A stretch of 64,000 nucleotides of DNA from Pseudoips prasinana (taxonomy: Eukaryota > Arthropoda > Insecta > Lepidoptera > Nolidae), in NCBI GenBank assembly GCA_951640165.1, contig OX621241.1, positions 3,048,001 through 3,112,000 on the forward strand, given 5' to 3'. Each line of letters opens with the position of its first letter. Position 1 is the stretch's first letter. The notes below the pieces were generated by a model. It was not told where the DNA came from and did no database searches. It saw only the letters and a program-made list of their open reading frames with translations. A program made the position numbers and the translations under genes. Below are positions 53,214 through 63,175 of this stretch, piece after piece.

Positions 53214-53496
53214 TGAATTATCACAGCTCCTCCCCCGTAGGTGATAGCGTGATAATATGTACTCTATATGTTGACCCGACCTCTTAGTAATATACATGCA
53301 AATTTTTAAGGAAATCCATGCAGTACTTTTTGAGTTTAGCCCGGACATACATACAGGCAAACAGATAAACAGACAAAATTTCTAAAAACTATATTTTTGG
53401 CTTCGATATCGATTGTAGATCACGCCTTAAGTATCCTTTTAAAAAAATATACAATGTACAGTTTTGACTTCCCTACGATTTTATTATATGTATAGA
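53214..53496 (-). mobile_element. Helitron-1 lacking its 3' end
   Basis: From ATTATCACAGCTCCTCCCCC to the inverse of TCTATACATATAATAAAATC; the hairpin and CTAG are absent. Confidence 0.85.
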
Positions 53497-53497
53497 T

Positions 53498-53645
53498 TAC
53501 ACCCAGACTCACGATAAACAGACATAACAGTATTTGTATCTTTTTAATGTTCATAGACACAAATATCTGTCCTGCATGGGAATCGAACCCACGACCTCCG
53601 GCTTGAAAATCAAGCATTTGCCAACCACGCCAACAGGCCCGTTAA
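53498..53645 (-). mobile_element. SINE-2 5' half
   Basis: GGGAATCGAACCCACGACCT (inverse B box) and CCAACCACGCCAACAGGCCC (inverse head). The Helitron at its left abuts the body, so the tail is missing. Confidence 0.8.
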
Positions 53646-53931
53646 ATTGAAATTCATCAATATGTCAAATTAATAACGAAAAAGCATTTATTTTATTCAT
53701 CAATAAATATTTTTGGATCCCGCCCGTACCTTTTAGCTAAGTTCTCAAACTTTTACCTATAAACCATCGGTTAAAAACATCTGTGGGCGGTCGGGTAATT
53801 AATTTCTGTATTGTTCGGAGAAGGAATCATTGGCGATGTCTTTGTGTGAGGTGACATGGGTACGCCCAGAGCCCATAGGTGGAAAAATATGAGGTTTGAA
53901 AGATGCGAGGGCTGTAGAAAACCCTGCAGTA
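53646..53931. other. No gene recognised
   Basis: Flank of the Tc1 element; no repeat identified. Confidence 0.4.
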
Positions 53932-55527
53932 TACACACATCAACAAAGTCTAGGGATACGTTATTTTGAAATCAAACATGGCTTTATTGTTTAAAACCTA
54001 TTTAGTTTCCTTAAAAAGTTTATTTACAGATTTAAACCTTGTCTATTCTTTATTCAAAATTTAAAAATTAAAATGAGAAACAAATGAAAACACGCAAAGC
54101 ACAGCGCAATCTTGAGTTGTATCTAATTTCAAGAAGTTGCATTAAAATTTTTTTTGCGTGTTAATTGAAGAAAACCTGATAAATTGTTTTATTTTCTTTT
54201 CTCAATTGGTTGTGTAAGCTTTTTAGCGTCATGCCACGCCATCATTTGAGTCGAGATGAAATGTTACGGGCAGTTGGCATGTTACAAAACGGTGCTATTC
54301 AACGCGTCGTTGCTGAGTCTCTGGGCACAAGCCAAAATGTGGTATCCAGGCTGTGGTCACGTTATCGCGCTACTGGAGATGTGGCAGAACGGCACACAGG
54401 TAGATATCGTGTTACCACTCAGAGACAGGATCGATTTCTCCAAATGACCGCCAGAAGACTACCCAATATCACAGCGATGCAACTAGTGCAAAGGCTCCAG
54501 GAGGGTCAGCAGCTGCTGGTGAGCGACCAAACCGTGCGAAGGAGGCTGCATGAAGTTGGTCTTCATGCTCGCAGACCGCTACGAGTCCCAGCGCTGCGAC
54601 GTGGCAATCGCGGTAGGCGACTTTTATGGGCTCAAGAACATTTGACATGGAGTGATCAACAATGGTCATTGGTGCTGTTCACTGATGAGTCCCGCTATGG
54701 ATTTCATCCAGATTCGAGACGAACACGCGTTTGGAGAACTCCAGGCAGGGTCAGCCGTCTCCGACATCCACAGGAGGTCCACTCTTACCAAGGCGGGACA
54801 ATTATGGTGTGGGCAGGAATACGAATCGGCGGACGAACCCAACTCATTTGGATTCAGGGCAGCATGACTGCCCATAGATACCGTGAGGAGGTAGTAGAAC
54901 GTGTCATTGTCCCACTCAGGGTCCTAACGGGGCAAGAATTTCAGCTCATGCATGACAATGCACCTTCCCATACAGCGCGGCTGGTGAGGGCCGCCCTTCG
55001 AGAACACGATGTTCAGGTATTAGATTGGCCTCCACAGTCGCCAGACTTAAACCCAATTGAACACGCCTGGGACATGTTACAGCGAAGAGCATTGAGGGAT
55101 TTTCCGCCCAACTTGACAACAGAAGAACAACTTTTCGAACATTTAAAAAGAACTTGGGACTGCATACCCCAGCAAGACATTGACACCTTAATTTTAAGTA
55201 TGGAAAATCGTTGCCGCTGTGTGATTAATGTTAGAGGAGGAAATACCGATTACTGATTATCAGATTTGGTAAGATTTTTATTCATTTAATTCGATTGAAT
55301 AATTTTATAAGAATAAAATGTTTTTGTTCACTCAGTAATTTTCTATGGCTTAATTAATTTAAGACTTTTATTAATTAGAAAAACAAAATCGCATCGTGTT
55401 GTTAATGTTTAAATATCGGCCATGAAATTATCTTTAATTCTTCCATTTACAGTCATAACAAAATGTTTATAGTTTTCTAGATAATCAATGAAATGTTCAA
55501 TATCCCTAGATTGTGTTGATGTGTGTA
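53932..55527 (+). mobile_element. Complete Tc1-type transposon (1,596 bp)
   Basis: Terminal inverted repeats run about 28 bp from TACACACATCAACA, with differences only at AAGT/CAAT in the middle and the shared CTAGGGATA at the inner end. TA flanks both ends (53,930-53,931 and 55,528-55,529). It holds a single uninterrupted transposase gene and no nested insertion. Confidence 0.95.
54231..55256 (+). CDS. Tc1-family transposase (DD34E), intact
   Basis: 341 codons from the ATG at 54,231 (MPRHHLSRDEM) to TGA at 55,254-55,256; a TTG seven codons earlier extends the frame but is not a plausible start. The N-terminal half has the paired helix-turn-helix region (AVGMLQNGAIQRVVAESLG; SDQTVRRRLHEVGL) that binds the TIRs. 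The catalytic triad is D in LFTDESRYGF, D in MHDNAPSHTA and E in PNPIE-type LNPIEHAW, with exactly 34 residues between the last two: DD34E, diagnostic of Tc1. WDMLQRR and a C-terminal helix follow. Length matches the family (about 340). The gene is clearly more GC-rich than its surroundings. It cuts and pastes the element at TA sites in the nucleus; nothing visible in the frame prevents activity. Confidence 0.95.
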   Translation: MPRHHLSRDEMLRAVGMLQNGAIQRVVAESLGTSQNVVSRLWSRYRATGDVAERHTGRYRVTTQRQDRFLQMTARRLPNITAMQLVQRLQEGQQLLVSDQTVRRRLHEVGLHARRPLRVPALRRGNRGRRLLWAQEHLTWSDQQWSLVLFTDESRYGFHPDSRRTRVWRTPGRVSRLRHPQEVHSYQGGTIMVWAGIRIGGRTQLIWIQGSMTAHRYREEVVERVIVPLRVLTGQEFQLMHDNAPSHTARLVRAALREHDVQVLDWPPQSPDLNPIEHAWDMLQRRALRDFPPNLTTEEQLFEHLKRTWDCIPQQDIDTLILSMENRCRCVINVRGGNTDY

Positions 55528-55649
55528 TACTTGTAGTATATTTTTAAGTTAAAGGAACTAACATGTCTAAAACTTAAATGTGTAATTTTTTCAATAATAA
55601 ATAAATAAATAAAAATAAAATAAATAAATATGAGCATCTCTGATTTAGA

Positions 55650-55669
55650 TATATATATATATATATATT
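55650..55669. repeat. (TA)n microsatellite
   Basis: About ten TA units next to the SINE-4 at 55,676. Confidence 0.9.
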
Positions 55670-55735
55670 ATTGTTTAAAGACAACGCCCGCACTAGGCAA
55701 TTGAACCATGTGTCAACTGTTACTTTATAAACATA

Positions 55736-55909
55736 CTAGCTGTGCCCCGCGGTTTTACCCGCATTAAACTTTACAAATTATAGCCTATGTGTTAATCCAG
55801 GGTATCAGCTAACTCCATGTCAAATTTTATTGAAATCGCTCCAGCCGTTTAGATGTGAAGAATAAAGTGTATGTTTATTACAAACATACACTTTATAACA
55901 TTAGAGTGA
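55736..55909 (-). mobile_element. Helitron-3 nested in SINE-4
   Basis: CTAGCTGTGCCCCGCGGTTT at left, inverse of TCACTCTAATGTTATAAA at right. It carries the small palindrome at 55,862-55,896. Confidence 0.88.
55862..55896. repeat. Fold-back palindrome, perfect 15-bp arms
   Basis: ATAAAGTGTATGTTT and its exact inverse around ATTAC. Other Helitron-3 copies have only the right-arm side (AACAAACATACAC) after the GTGAA segment. Confidence 0.92.
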
Positions 55910-55927
55910 TGATTCACGGATGCGAAG

Positions 55928-56066
55928 TACAGACGCATATCCAGCTATCCCAATCTGTCAAATTTCTTTTGTAGATTTTCAACTTTATCACATGAGCATT
56001 TATCACATGAGCATAAGGTTCACTTTCAATTGCGGAAATTCGACAGATTGGGCTAGCTTGTCTGTA
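55928..56066. mobile_element. TACAGAC MITE, copy 2
   Basis: Starts TACAGACGCATATCCAGC and ends AGCTTGTCTGTA; the TIRs pair imperfectly over about 30 bp, including CCCAATCTGTC(A/G)AATTTC. It sits at a TA within the SINE-4 sequence AAGTACATCCAG. Confidence 0.82.
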
Positions 56067-56207
56067 CATCCAGACTCAGAACAACTACACCTGTGCGGTA
56101 ATCGAGCCCGCGACACGGACTAGCTAGGCAACTGTCTTATGCGCTGCACCACATCACATGTGCAGTCAATTAGTATGACATAAGTTGAAAATAAGTCATC
56201 AATGCCA

Positions 56208-56443
56208 GCCAAATGACATCCACTACTGGATAAAGGTCTCTCCAAAAGGTTTCCGCAATGGAGGTGTATCCATCATTAGGATACGCGATAATTGCCACGC
56301 TTGGCAGACGGGTTGTCGATAACAGTATGATGTCCATAGTACACAGAGAGACGCTGCTGCCTATTTGGTAGATATTCCCTCGGGTCGACTTTAATGCTCC
56401 CACAGGATGAGATGAGGTAGTGATATTCTATGCCGTCAGCCAG
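56208..56443 (-). mobile_element. RTE-tailed SINE
   Basis: GACATCCACTACTGGATAAA, GGTCTCTCC (RTE-like end) then GCCACGCTTGGCAGACGGGT and GATATTCTATGCCGTCAG. Confidence 0.78.
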
Positions 56444-56768
56444 CAGCCGGCGGCTAGTTTCAATAGAGATTACCCATCTGCGCGGGACATATTATAGTAC
56501 ACAAGTATGTGCGCAAACACAGGAGCACTTTCTATTCCACCACTCTCTTGATCCGATGGGACTCCTAGCGACACGACCGCAAAAAGGTCAAGTACAGGAC
56601 CGACGGCTTTACGTGCTCTCCGAGGCACGGGGGTATATAATACAACCAACTCCCAGACTTCGGGCTGATGCTGAGAATTTTTTCACTTTTTGACCTGAAC
56701 CGGGATTTGAACCCCGGATCTCATTCTCTACGTGTGAGCACGTTACCGCTAGACCAATGAGTTAGCGA
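56444..56768 (-). mobile_element. SINE-3 copy
   Basis: GCGCGGGACATATTATAGTA, CTAGCGACACGACCGC, CTCCGAGGCACGGGGGTATA and the head (inverse of CGTTACCGCTAGACCAATGA). B box one base off. It abuts the RTE-tailed SINE. Confidence 0.82.
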
Positions 56769-57076
56769 GGTATAAATACTAATTCATCAAACCACTGTGC
56801 ATTGGTTTTATTTTAACTTTAACGCAGTCAGGTAACAAATTTTCTAACCTTACGTGGTCAAAGCTTGTAACTTTCTTGCATCTCACAACTTGTGCTTTGT
56901 GATCAAAAGGTTATATGAACACATTATTATCCTGGACATACCTGCCTTTACCGTTTACCGAACACGGAGCACGTCACAACAAACGCTCAACTTTGTTGTT
57001 CGCTTACCTTATCTTTTTAGGGATCCTTATCTTGTACTATAAAATACTTAGTAGATTAGTACATAAATAAGAATCA
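56769..57076. other. No gene recognised
   Basis: Unassigned sequence; a short open frame at 56,854-57,042 has no domain. Confidence 0.4.
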
Positions 57077-57329
57077 TAATAATAATATCTAGGGACAATG
57101 TCACACAGATCATCCTAGCCCCAAACTAAGCAAAGCTTGTACTATGGGTACCAGGCGACGATATACATACTTATATAGATAGATAAATACTTATATACAT
57201 ACAAAACATCCATGACTCAGAAACAAATATTCGTGCTCATCACACAAATATTTGCACTTACCGGGATTCGAACCCAGGACTACCAGCTTCGTAGGCAGGA
57301 GCACTACCAACTAGGCTACAGTGACCGTC
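57077..57329 (-). mobile_element. SINE-1 copy
   Basis: AATCATAATAATAATATCTA tail at left, complete body, perfect B box on the minus strand, head CACTGTAGCCTAGTTGG. Confidence 0.92.
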
Positions 57330-57689
57330 AAATGCCACAAATATTATCAAAAGTGCATTATAATTCTAGGGTACTGTATTAAAATTAATTTTATTGAAGT
57401 TAAACTTCTTTACGCATACTTGGGAAGTAAGCTGACGATACGACGATACGACGTGACGATATCGTTATAAAAAAAGGTGATCGGGTGAACTGAAGATAAA
57501 AAGAGAGAGAGAATTAGGTTTCGTATATTACACTAGGGGCAAAAGAAAAAGAAAGGTGCAAGCATACATATTTTTTATCTTTCTTACATAGCCTTATACA
57601 TTTCGTATATCTAAGTTTTACTTTGGTCATGTGGTCTAAAGCGTCCAAGTTTTAGTTTTATACATACATAGTACATATAGTAGTATATA
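57330..57689. other. No gene recognised
   Basis: Contains GACGATACGACGATACGACG near 57,435, a short repeated motif; otherwise unassigned. Confidence 0.4.
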
Positions 57690-57775
57690 GTTTATACTTT
57701 TTCCCAGAGGGGCAGGCAGAGACAACGGACGTCCATTTGTCACGATCCTTGCACACCTAGTTCCTCCTTAGTTTT
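57690..57775 (-). mobile_element. LINE-E 3' fragment
   Basis: TTTCCCAGAGGGGCAGGCAG, AGACAACGGACGTCCATTTG and GTCACGATCCTTGCACACC match the 3' end at 61,981. Confidence 0.72.
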
Positions 57776-57927
57776 ATGATACATCAAAAAAATAATTTTT
57801 GTGGGAGTGATTTTGAAAAGGGACGCGCGCGCTGTGGTGGAGAGATGTGGTGACGCATGTTAGATGGTGCCAAGCCATTTTGCTTAAAGTTGGTACGACT
57901 TACTGTCGGCCAACATAGTGTGTGCAA

Positions 57928-58215
57928 TAAATAAAATAAAATAAAAAAGGTTTTTATTCACGTAGACTTTAAAAAAGCGCTTGTAAATAGTCAGAACATG
58001 TTTGTAGTAATATAGTTGTATACATTATTATTTCTAGAAACATAGATATTTAGGTACATATTGTATGAAAACATTTATTAAATTTATTTTATTATAGCAA
58101 TGATATTTAGCTAGCTCGTATCAAGTTATTGTCAAGAAATTATGTTTAATTATTTAGTTTAAGTCTAATATTTTTACTACATATTGTCAATGGTTCTGTC
58201 TATATTAAGATATTA
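57928..58215 (-). mobile_element. LINE-F 3' fragment, longest copy
   Basis: AAAAAAGGTTTTTATTCACG at the left is the inverse of the AATAAAAACC end; continues through GCTAGCTCGTATCAAGTTAT to ATTGTCAATGGTTCTGTCTA. Confidence 0.8.
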
Positions 58216-58254
58216 TTATTTTGACGGACCTTGTGTTAATAACGACGGTCGCGC

Positions 58255-58340
58255 TTTAATGCTACCACCGGATCCAATGCGCCCCAACTGAGAAGACCCA
58301 GCGAAACAAACTCAGTGGGATCATCTACTACCACCAATGG
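58255..58340. repeat. Possible lepidopteran repeat fragment
   Basis: ATGCTACCACCGGATCCAAT and CGCCCCAACTGAGAAGACC, AACTCAGTGGGATC: I recognise the pattern from lepidopteran repeats, but there is no second copy here. Confidence 0.4.
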
Positions 58341-59597
58341 TATATTTGACCAATCACATAATAAATAAATTGGCTTCACATACATTTCATCTCAATTTTA
58401 TTATACGGAATGACAACATGACAGATTTAACATATCACATACGACTAGTCTAAGGCTCGCTGTTTTTTTTTTGATTAAATACCCGTTCTCACTAGGGAAT
58501 TAACCCCTTATCGCGAGTCTATATATCGAGGACATATTTAAACCAGTTAAAAACATAGGTAAGCACTCCATAATCCATATCATTCCCACATCTCATTTAA
58601 TTTTACTCTTTGATCACTACACCTGTCAGTCACACTCTAAAATAAACAAAACATACGGAACCAAGCCCCTACCTCGCAAACTCAGCACAACTAATACGAT
58701 AAAAATTTTCTTTGACGGCTGGCCACTACGTCATACACACAAAGCGACCGATTACACAGAAAAACGTGCGAAGCGCTTAAAACGGGAGTAGGGGAGAGGG
58801 TGCTACAGAAATGCAAATATGAAATATGAAAATGAAGATGGCATATAATAAAAGTGATATAGTAGCGCGCTAGAGCCATTTCGTAGCGTGGGTAGTCGTC
58901 TCGTCAGTTTTATGCCCGGCCGTCTATCATGTCGTGACAGCGTTCATGGATGCCTCCTTGAGTTGAAGGGGGGAGGGAGGGGGCGCAGATTTATTATTTC
59001 ATTGCGAACGTTTGATGTTTTATATTTGTAGATGGACGCTGGTCTGGGGTATTAAATGCGTAGTAAGTTAAAATACACGACTATAAAAATTACAATGAGG
59101 ATTAGGCAGATACTATCTATCATACACTCCAGATCTCATAAAGGTCAAGGTAATTTAGATAATGATTAAGATTATTTATACGTAAAAGTGAGAGATAAAT
59201 AAATGATATAACTATTGACTTAAACCAATTAATTTTTATACATTAAGATACATAATGTTACAGTTAAAGAATTTTTTTTCTCTGTCTATTTTAGATGGTA
59301 TGAAAAATACGCAAATTATATATCATTAACATTTTTAATCTTGATCCGAATTTAATTTCTTTTTATAAAGAGTTTATGGCATTGTTGCTTATTTAGGCTT
59401 GGATATGTCCGCGCATAGTAATAATACAAACAAAACTGAAACGTCAAAATTTTGTATGATCTTATTTTTTTAACATGTACATAGCAGACACCCATTCCAA
59501 GCACAAATGTTAAACAACAGTGTACTGTAATAACCTATTTGGAGGATATATCCTTAAGTAAACTTTATGTACCTATCCATTTAGATATATCAACATA

Positions 59598-59599
<2 letters not shown>
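58341..59599. other. No gene recognised; unique GC-rich patch
   Basis: Positions 58,715-58,990 are GC-rich and unique (GAAGCGCTTAAAACGGGAGT, GGGAGGGAGGGGGCGCAG); no coding frame. The remainder is AT-rich. Confidence 0.4.

Positions 59600-59640
<41 letters not shown>
59600..59640. repeat. (TA)n microsatellite
   Basis: About 20 TA units, preceded by ATATATGTATATA. Confidence 0.95.
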
Positions 59641-59644
<4 letters not shown>

Positions 59645-60854
59645 CTATCTATCTTATCGTTGTAGTATACTTTATTGCACCAGAAAAACACAATACATCA
59701 TAATACATCATTTCAAAATGGGCAAATACAGGTATAATTTTCTTCGTGTTATCGCTTTGTCCCTCCCGATCTCTTCCAGAGAAAAGTTGGGTGGACTAGG
59801 AAATCATAAGATAGAAAAAGCGGTAGTTTAAATGTAATATCGTGTCTATCGAATGTTTAAAGTTTGTATGTATGTATAATTTACATTAACATATACTTAT
59901 ATTTGTTTAAATACGAATAATACCATACCATAGTAATATAAGTTTATTTTACAATGCAGATACTTTTCATAGTGTTACTAATACATCTTGTTTTCTTTTG
60001 TTTCTTTTGTGCTATACAATTGTGTTTGGATACGATAATAGTTAAACACAATTATACACATAAAAACTCTCAAAAATACATACAAAAACACCTACCAGTA
60101 ACATTTCATGGCTAACTATCCAAAAAGTACAGTAAGCAAAACAATAAGGATCGTTAACTAAATTTTTAATTATCATAAAACAGCTCAAGTAGTTGTACGG
60201 TCAGCACATTCTATGCAAACAAGGGAGCTTTAATCGAGTGCTTCTAACACAGAGCTAAGCTTTTTGATATCTCCGATACTGGCGAGGCGCAGCACAGATC
60301 ACTAGTAAAGTTAGCAAAAAAATATTGATCTTATATAACTATTCAAAATAACTAAAATTATAACTTAGGGCAAGTCCCATGCAGTACAATTTAGTTAGTT
60401 AATGCAGTAAAAGTTAATCCAGGATGGTGTGAGTTGGATTCCCACACCGAACAGTCTTTGTGTAAATAACGAAGATTTTTTCGGAGTTCGGTTGGTTGGA
60501 GGCTTGGTTTATCGGAGAGCAGAGTCGCGATCTATTCGTAGTGATGAACATCTATTATAACCCTTAAAGAGAAATAGAAATCTAATAATATCTAGCAGCT
60601 GCTCTAATCATATTCATTCTATTATTATTTTTGGGAGTTGAGTTTCTCCAATTACTACAATAGAGCTATTGTAAAAAATGGTCGTAATGGTCGAACAGTT
60701 ATTGTTTTTAATGTGTTTATAGTTTGCTTGTAAATTATGTGTTATTTGTTTATGTCTTCCTTTAGTTTTATTACAAAATAATCCTTTTACATATTTTGCT
60801 AGTCCTTACCTACGTATGTTTTAGCTTATATTATATATTTTTTTTAAGAGTACT
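59641..60854. other. No gene recognised; one SINE-head-like piece
   Basis: Near 60,425-60,480, GGTGTGAGTTGGATTCCCAC and ACAGTCTTTGTGT resemble a degraded B box and SINE-2b body. Nothing else recognised. Confidence 0.4.
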
Positions 60855-61065
60855 AGTCCCGGCCCAGTGTTGTCACTAACTACATCCGGCGTAAGCTGTG
60901 ACCCATCCCTAGGATAAATCGCCGCAGCCCAATAGAGCGCACCCAAATACCTACCCGTATTTCTACGGGTAGCGATCTACACCTCGGGCAAGGGGCCATC
61001 GCCCTGAACCCGATTCCTCCGCCCCTTGACGGGACGTGAGATGGTCCGGTACGAGTATCATATTC
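60855..61065 (-). repeat. GC-rich unclassified repeat with microsatellite end
   Basis: GC-rich block (GGGCAAGGGGCCATCGCCCT, TTCCTCCGCCCCTTGACGGG) followed at its right by AATGATAATAATAATA. The composition and end suggest a LINE 3' untranslated region, but strand and family are guesses. A 9-bp hairpin (CTACCCGTA/TACGGGTAG) is at 60,951-60,972. Confidence 0.4.
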
Positions 61066-61081
61066 ATTAATGATAATAATA

Positions 61082-61305
61082 ATACCCTGGGACATTATCC
61101 ATGGCCATCTAATCAGCCAAACTTGAGAGAACTTGTACTATGGAAACCAAATAAGTGATATACTTTATCTTGTGTAAATAATTACACCCAAACTCTGGAC
61201 CAACAGATATGTTCACGCAAACAAATATTTTTACTGGGTGGTAAACGAACCCACGACTCCGCAGGCGTGAAAGGAAAGTATCTGCCAACCACGTAAACCG
61301 GCCGT
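61082..61305 (-). mobile_element. SINE-2 copy
   Basis: CCCTGGGACATTATCCATGG (tail), ACTTGTACTATGGAAACC, then the inverse B box (GGTAAACGAACCCACGACT, one change) and inverse head CCAACCACGTAAACCGGCC. Confidence 0.8.
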
Positions 61306-61385
61306 CATCGCTCGGGATTTTGAGGCCTAGAGATTTTGAAGTTAGGTGGTGGGTACCTTAATAATTCTTCATGAGAATGTAAGTA

Positions 61386-61640
61386 ATAATAATATCTATC
61401 TAGGGACAATGTCACACAGATCATCCTAGCTCCAAACTAAGCAAAGCTTGTACTATGGGTACCAGGCAACGATATACATACCTATATATATAGATAAATA
61501 CTTAAATACATAGAAAACATCCATGACTCGGAAACAAATATTCGTGCTCATCACACAAATATTTGCACTTACCGGGATTCGAACCCAGGACCACCAGCTT
61601 CGTAGGCAGGAGCACTACCAACTAGGCTACGGTCACCGTC
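61386..61640 (-). mobile_element. SINE-1 copy
   Basis: AATAATAATATCTATCTAGG tail side, full body, perfect B box and head GGTGACCGTAGCCTAGTTGG. Confidence 0.92.
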
Positions 61641-61980
61641 TTAAAGTAAATAGTAACGATCACCAGATATGCTGTGAATGGAGATATGGTGAGCTGTAAA
61701 TATATTGAATGAATAGTTCCCGACCAAGCAGCGACAGATGTCGCAGTTCGGTGTATTTGACTGACTTACGAAACGTCATTCATGGCAGCTCTGTGACCTG
61801 ACGAGTATACGCCTCCGCCATTTATTAACTGTACCCCTAGTGTTGGGCGATAACAATACAGAATTGTAATGTTGGAAAATGGGGAAACCATCCATATAGT
61901 TTCCCTTTGACAGGCGAATAGAAATGGAGGAAGATCCACCAACAACAGCATAGCTCTCAAATCAGATAAAGTATAAGATA
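61641..61980. other. No gene recognised
   Basis: Unassigned; a 95-codon minus-strand frame runs into LINE-E and has no domain. Confidence 0.4.
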
Positions 61981-62311
61981 TCATACATACATACATAAAC
62001 TCACGCCTGTTTCCCAGAGGGGTAGGCAGAGACAACGGATTTCCATTTGTCACGATCTTTGCATACTTCTTTTGCCTCGATTACTGTCATTATATTCTTC
62101 ATACATGCTCGCCGGTTTAGGGTACTCCTGACCTGACCTTTCTTAAGTACGTCTCCGATTTGATCGGAGAATGTTCTACGAGGTCTTCCCCTTCCGGTTG
62201 TACCATTCACACAGGCCAGGTATTCTTCTTTTGTCAATGTTCTTTCATTCATCCTTTCTAAATAGCCAAACCATACCTTCAATCTTTTCAATCTTTGTGA
62301 CTACATCAGTA
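61981..62311 (-). mobile_element. LINE-E 3' end
   Basis: (CATA)n at 61,981-61,996 is the 3' microsatellite tail, (TATG)n on the element strand; carries the open C-terminal frame at 62,001-62,291. Confidence 0.85.
62001..62291 (-). pseudogene. LINE-E protein C-terminus
   Basis: About 96 open codons: [58 protein letters not shown] and [16 protein letters not shown]. This WFGH-x-ERM ... GRGRPRRTF ... D(R/K)x-W arrangement is the conserved C-terminal end of a LINE protein, RTE-like in layout but distinct from the 22.2-kb family. It has no catalytic motifs and is 5'-truncated. Two shorter relics of the same 3' end lie at 20,963 and 57,690. Confidence 0.78.
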
Positions 62312-62550
62312 CTGTAAATAATAGAAAAAATATGAAAAAATAACTTTTTTTCCCAACAGTACACTGACCATGTACGTACCGTTAGCAAAGCCAGGTGGAG
62401 ATGTTTACGAGCGCTCGGTCGCGTAGATCAGACCGACAACGCGTGTGCGCCCACCCTAACATATCTCTAATAACGTTAGCTTTTAACACTTTTAACGGTG
62501 TCATTTGTGCTATAGTTGTTTTGGTCGTTCACTTGTGTAGTTAGTGAATG
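62312..62550. other. Unique CpG-rich patch, no gene
   Basis: Positions 62,380-62,460 (TTTACGAGCGCTCGGTCGCG, GACCGACAACGCGTGTGCGC) are CpG-rich, unique and non-coding. Confidence 0.4.
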
Positions 62551-62595
62551 AATAATTTGGTGAATAATATTAAACATATTATTCACCAAATTATT
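62551..62595. repeat. Fold-back palindrome, perfect 20-bp arms
   Basis: Arms 62,551-62,570 and 62,576-62,595 pair perfectly around TAAAC. The right arm touches the head of a SINE-2b. Confidence 0.95.
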
Positions 62596-62597
62596 TT

Positions 62598-63175
62598 TAC
62601 TGGTCTAGCGGTTAGTGACCCTGGATGCCCATCCAGGACAAATCTCTGAATGATGAGTTCCATTATAATAATATTGTCCTTCCGACCAAAATTTGGCCAC
62701 AGTGGCCCAATAGAGACTCACCGACATGTTATAGTGCACAAGTATGTGCGCAAACACAGGTGCACTTTCTATTCCATCAGTCTCATAATCCGATGGGACA
62801 ACTAGCGACACGACCGGAAAGAGGTACATGATCGTCGGCTTTACATGTTTTCCGAGGCACGGAGGTGTAATACCGCCAACTCCCAGACTTCTGGCTGATA
62901 CTTACTAATTTCTTTTTACGGAAGTACTAAAATCACTTTTTGGCCCGACCTGGGATTTGACCCCAGGATCTTATTGTCTGCGGTTGATCACGCTACCGCT
63001 AGACCAATTCTGTTATTTATTGTGTTTATGGGTGCAATTTCCATATATGTTATATGTACCTATGTATTTAGAAATACATAAGTATGTTTATCAGTTGTCT
63101 GGTTGCCGTAGTACAGGCTCTGCCTAGTTTGGGTTCAGATGGCAGTGTGTTAGTTGTGCCAAGATATTTATCTAT
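62598..63175 (+). mobile_element. SINE-2b split by SINE-3
   Basis: Head TACTGGTCTAGCGGTTAGTG and ATCCAGGACAAATCTCTGAA at left; tail GTTGTCTGGTTGCCGTAGTA and GTTCAGATGGCAGTGTGTTA at right. The SINE-3 at about 62,657-63,007 lies between. Confidence 0.75.
62657..63007 (-). mobile_element. SINE-3 nested in SINE-2b
   Basis: GTATGTGCGCAAACACAGGT, CTAGCGACACGACCGG, TTTTCCGAGGCACGGAGG and, at the right, the inverse of the head ACGCTACCGCTAGACCAATT. Confidence 0.82.

Larger units (their letters stand above)
55676..56166 (-). mobile_element. SINE-4 with two nested insertions
   Basis: AAAGACAACGCCCGCACTAG at the left and ACATCCAGACTCAGAACAAC, GTAATCGAGCCCGCGACACG at the right belong to one SINE-4. Helitron-3 (55,736-55,909) and the TACAGAC MITE (55,928-56,066) separate them. 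Confidence 0.82.

Noticed and set aside
54210..54230. TTG as the transposase start
   Set aside because: The ATG at 54,231 gives the usual Tc1 length and N-terminus.
54256..54875. Other-frame ORFs inside the transposase gene
   Set aside because: No motifs; the DD34E frame explains the locus.
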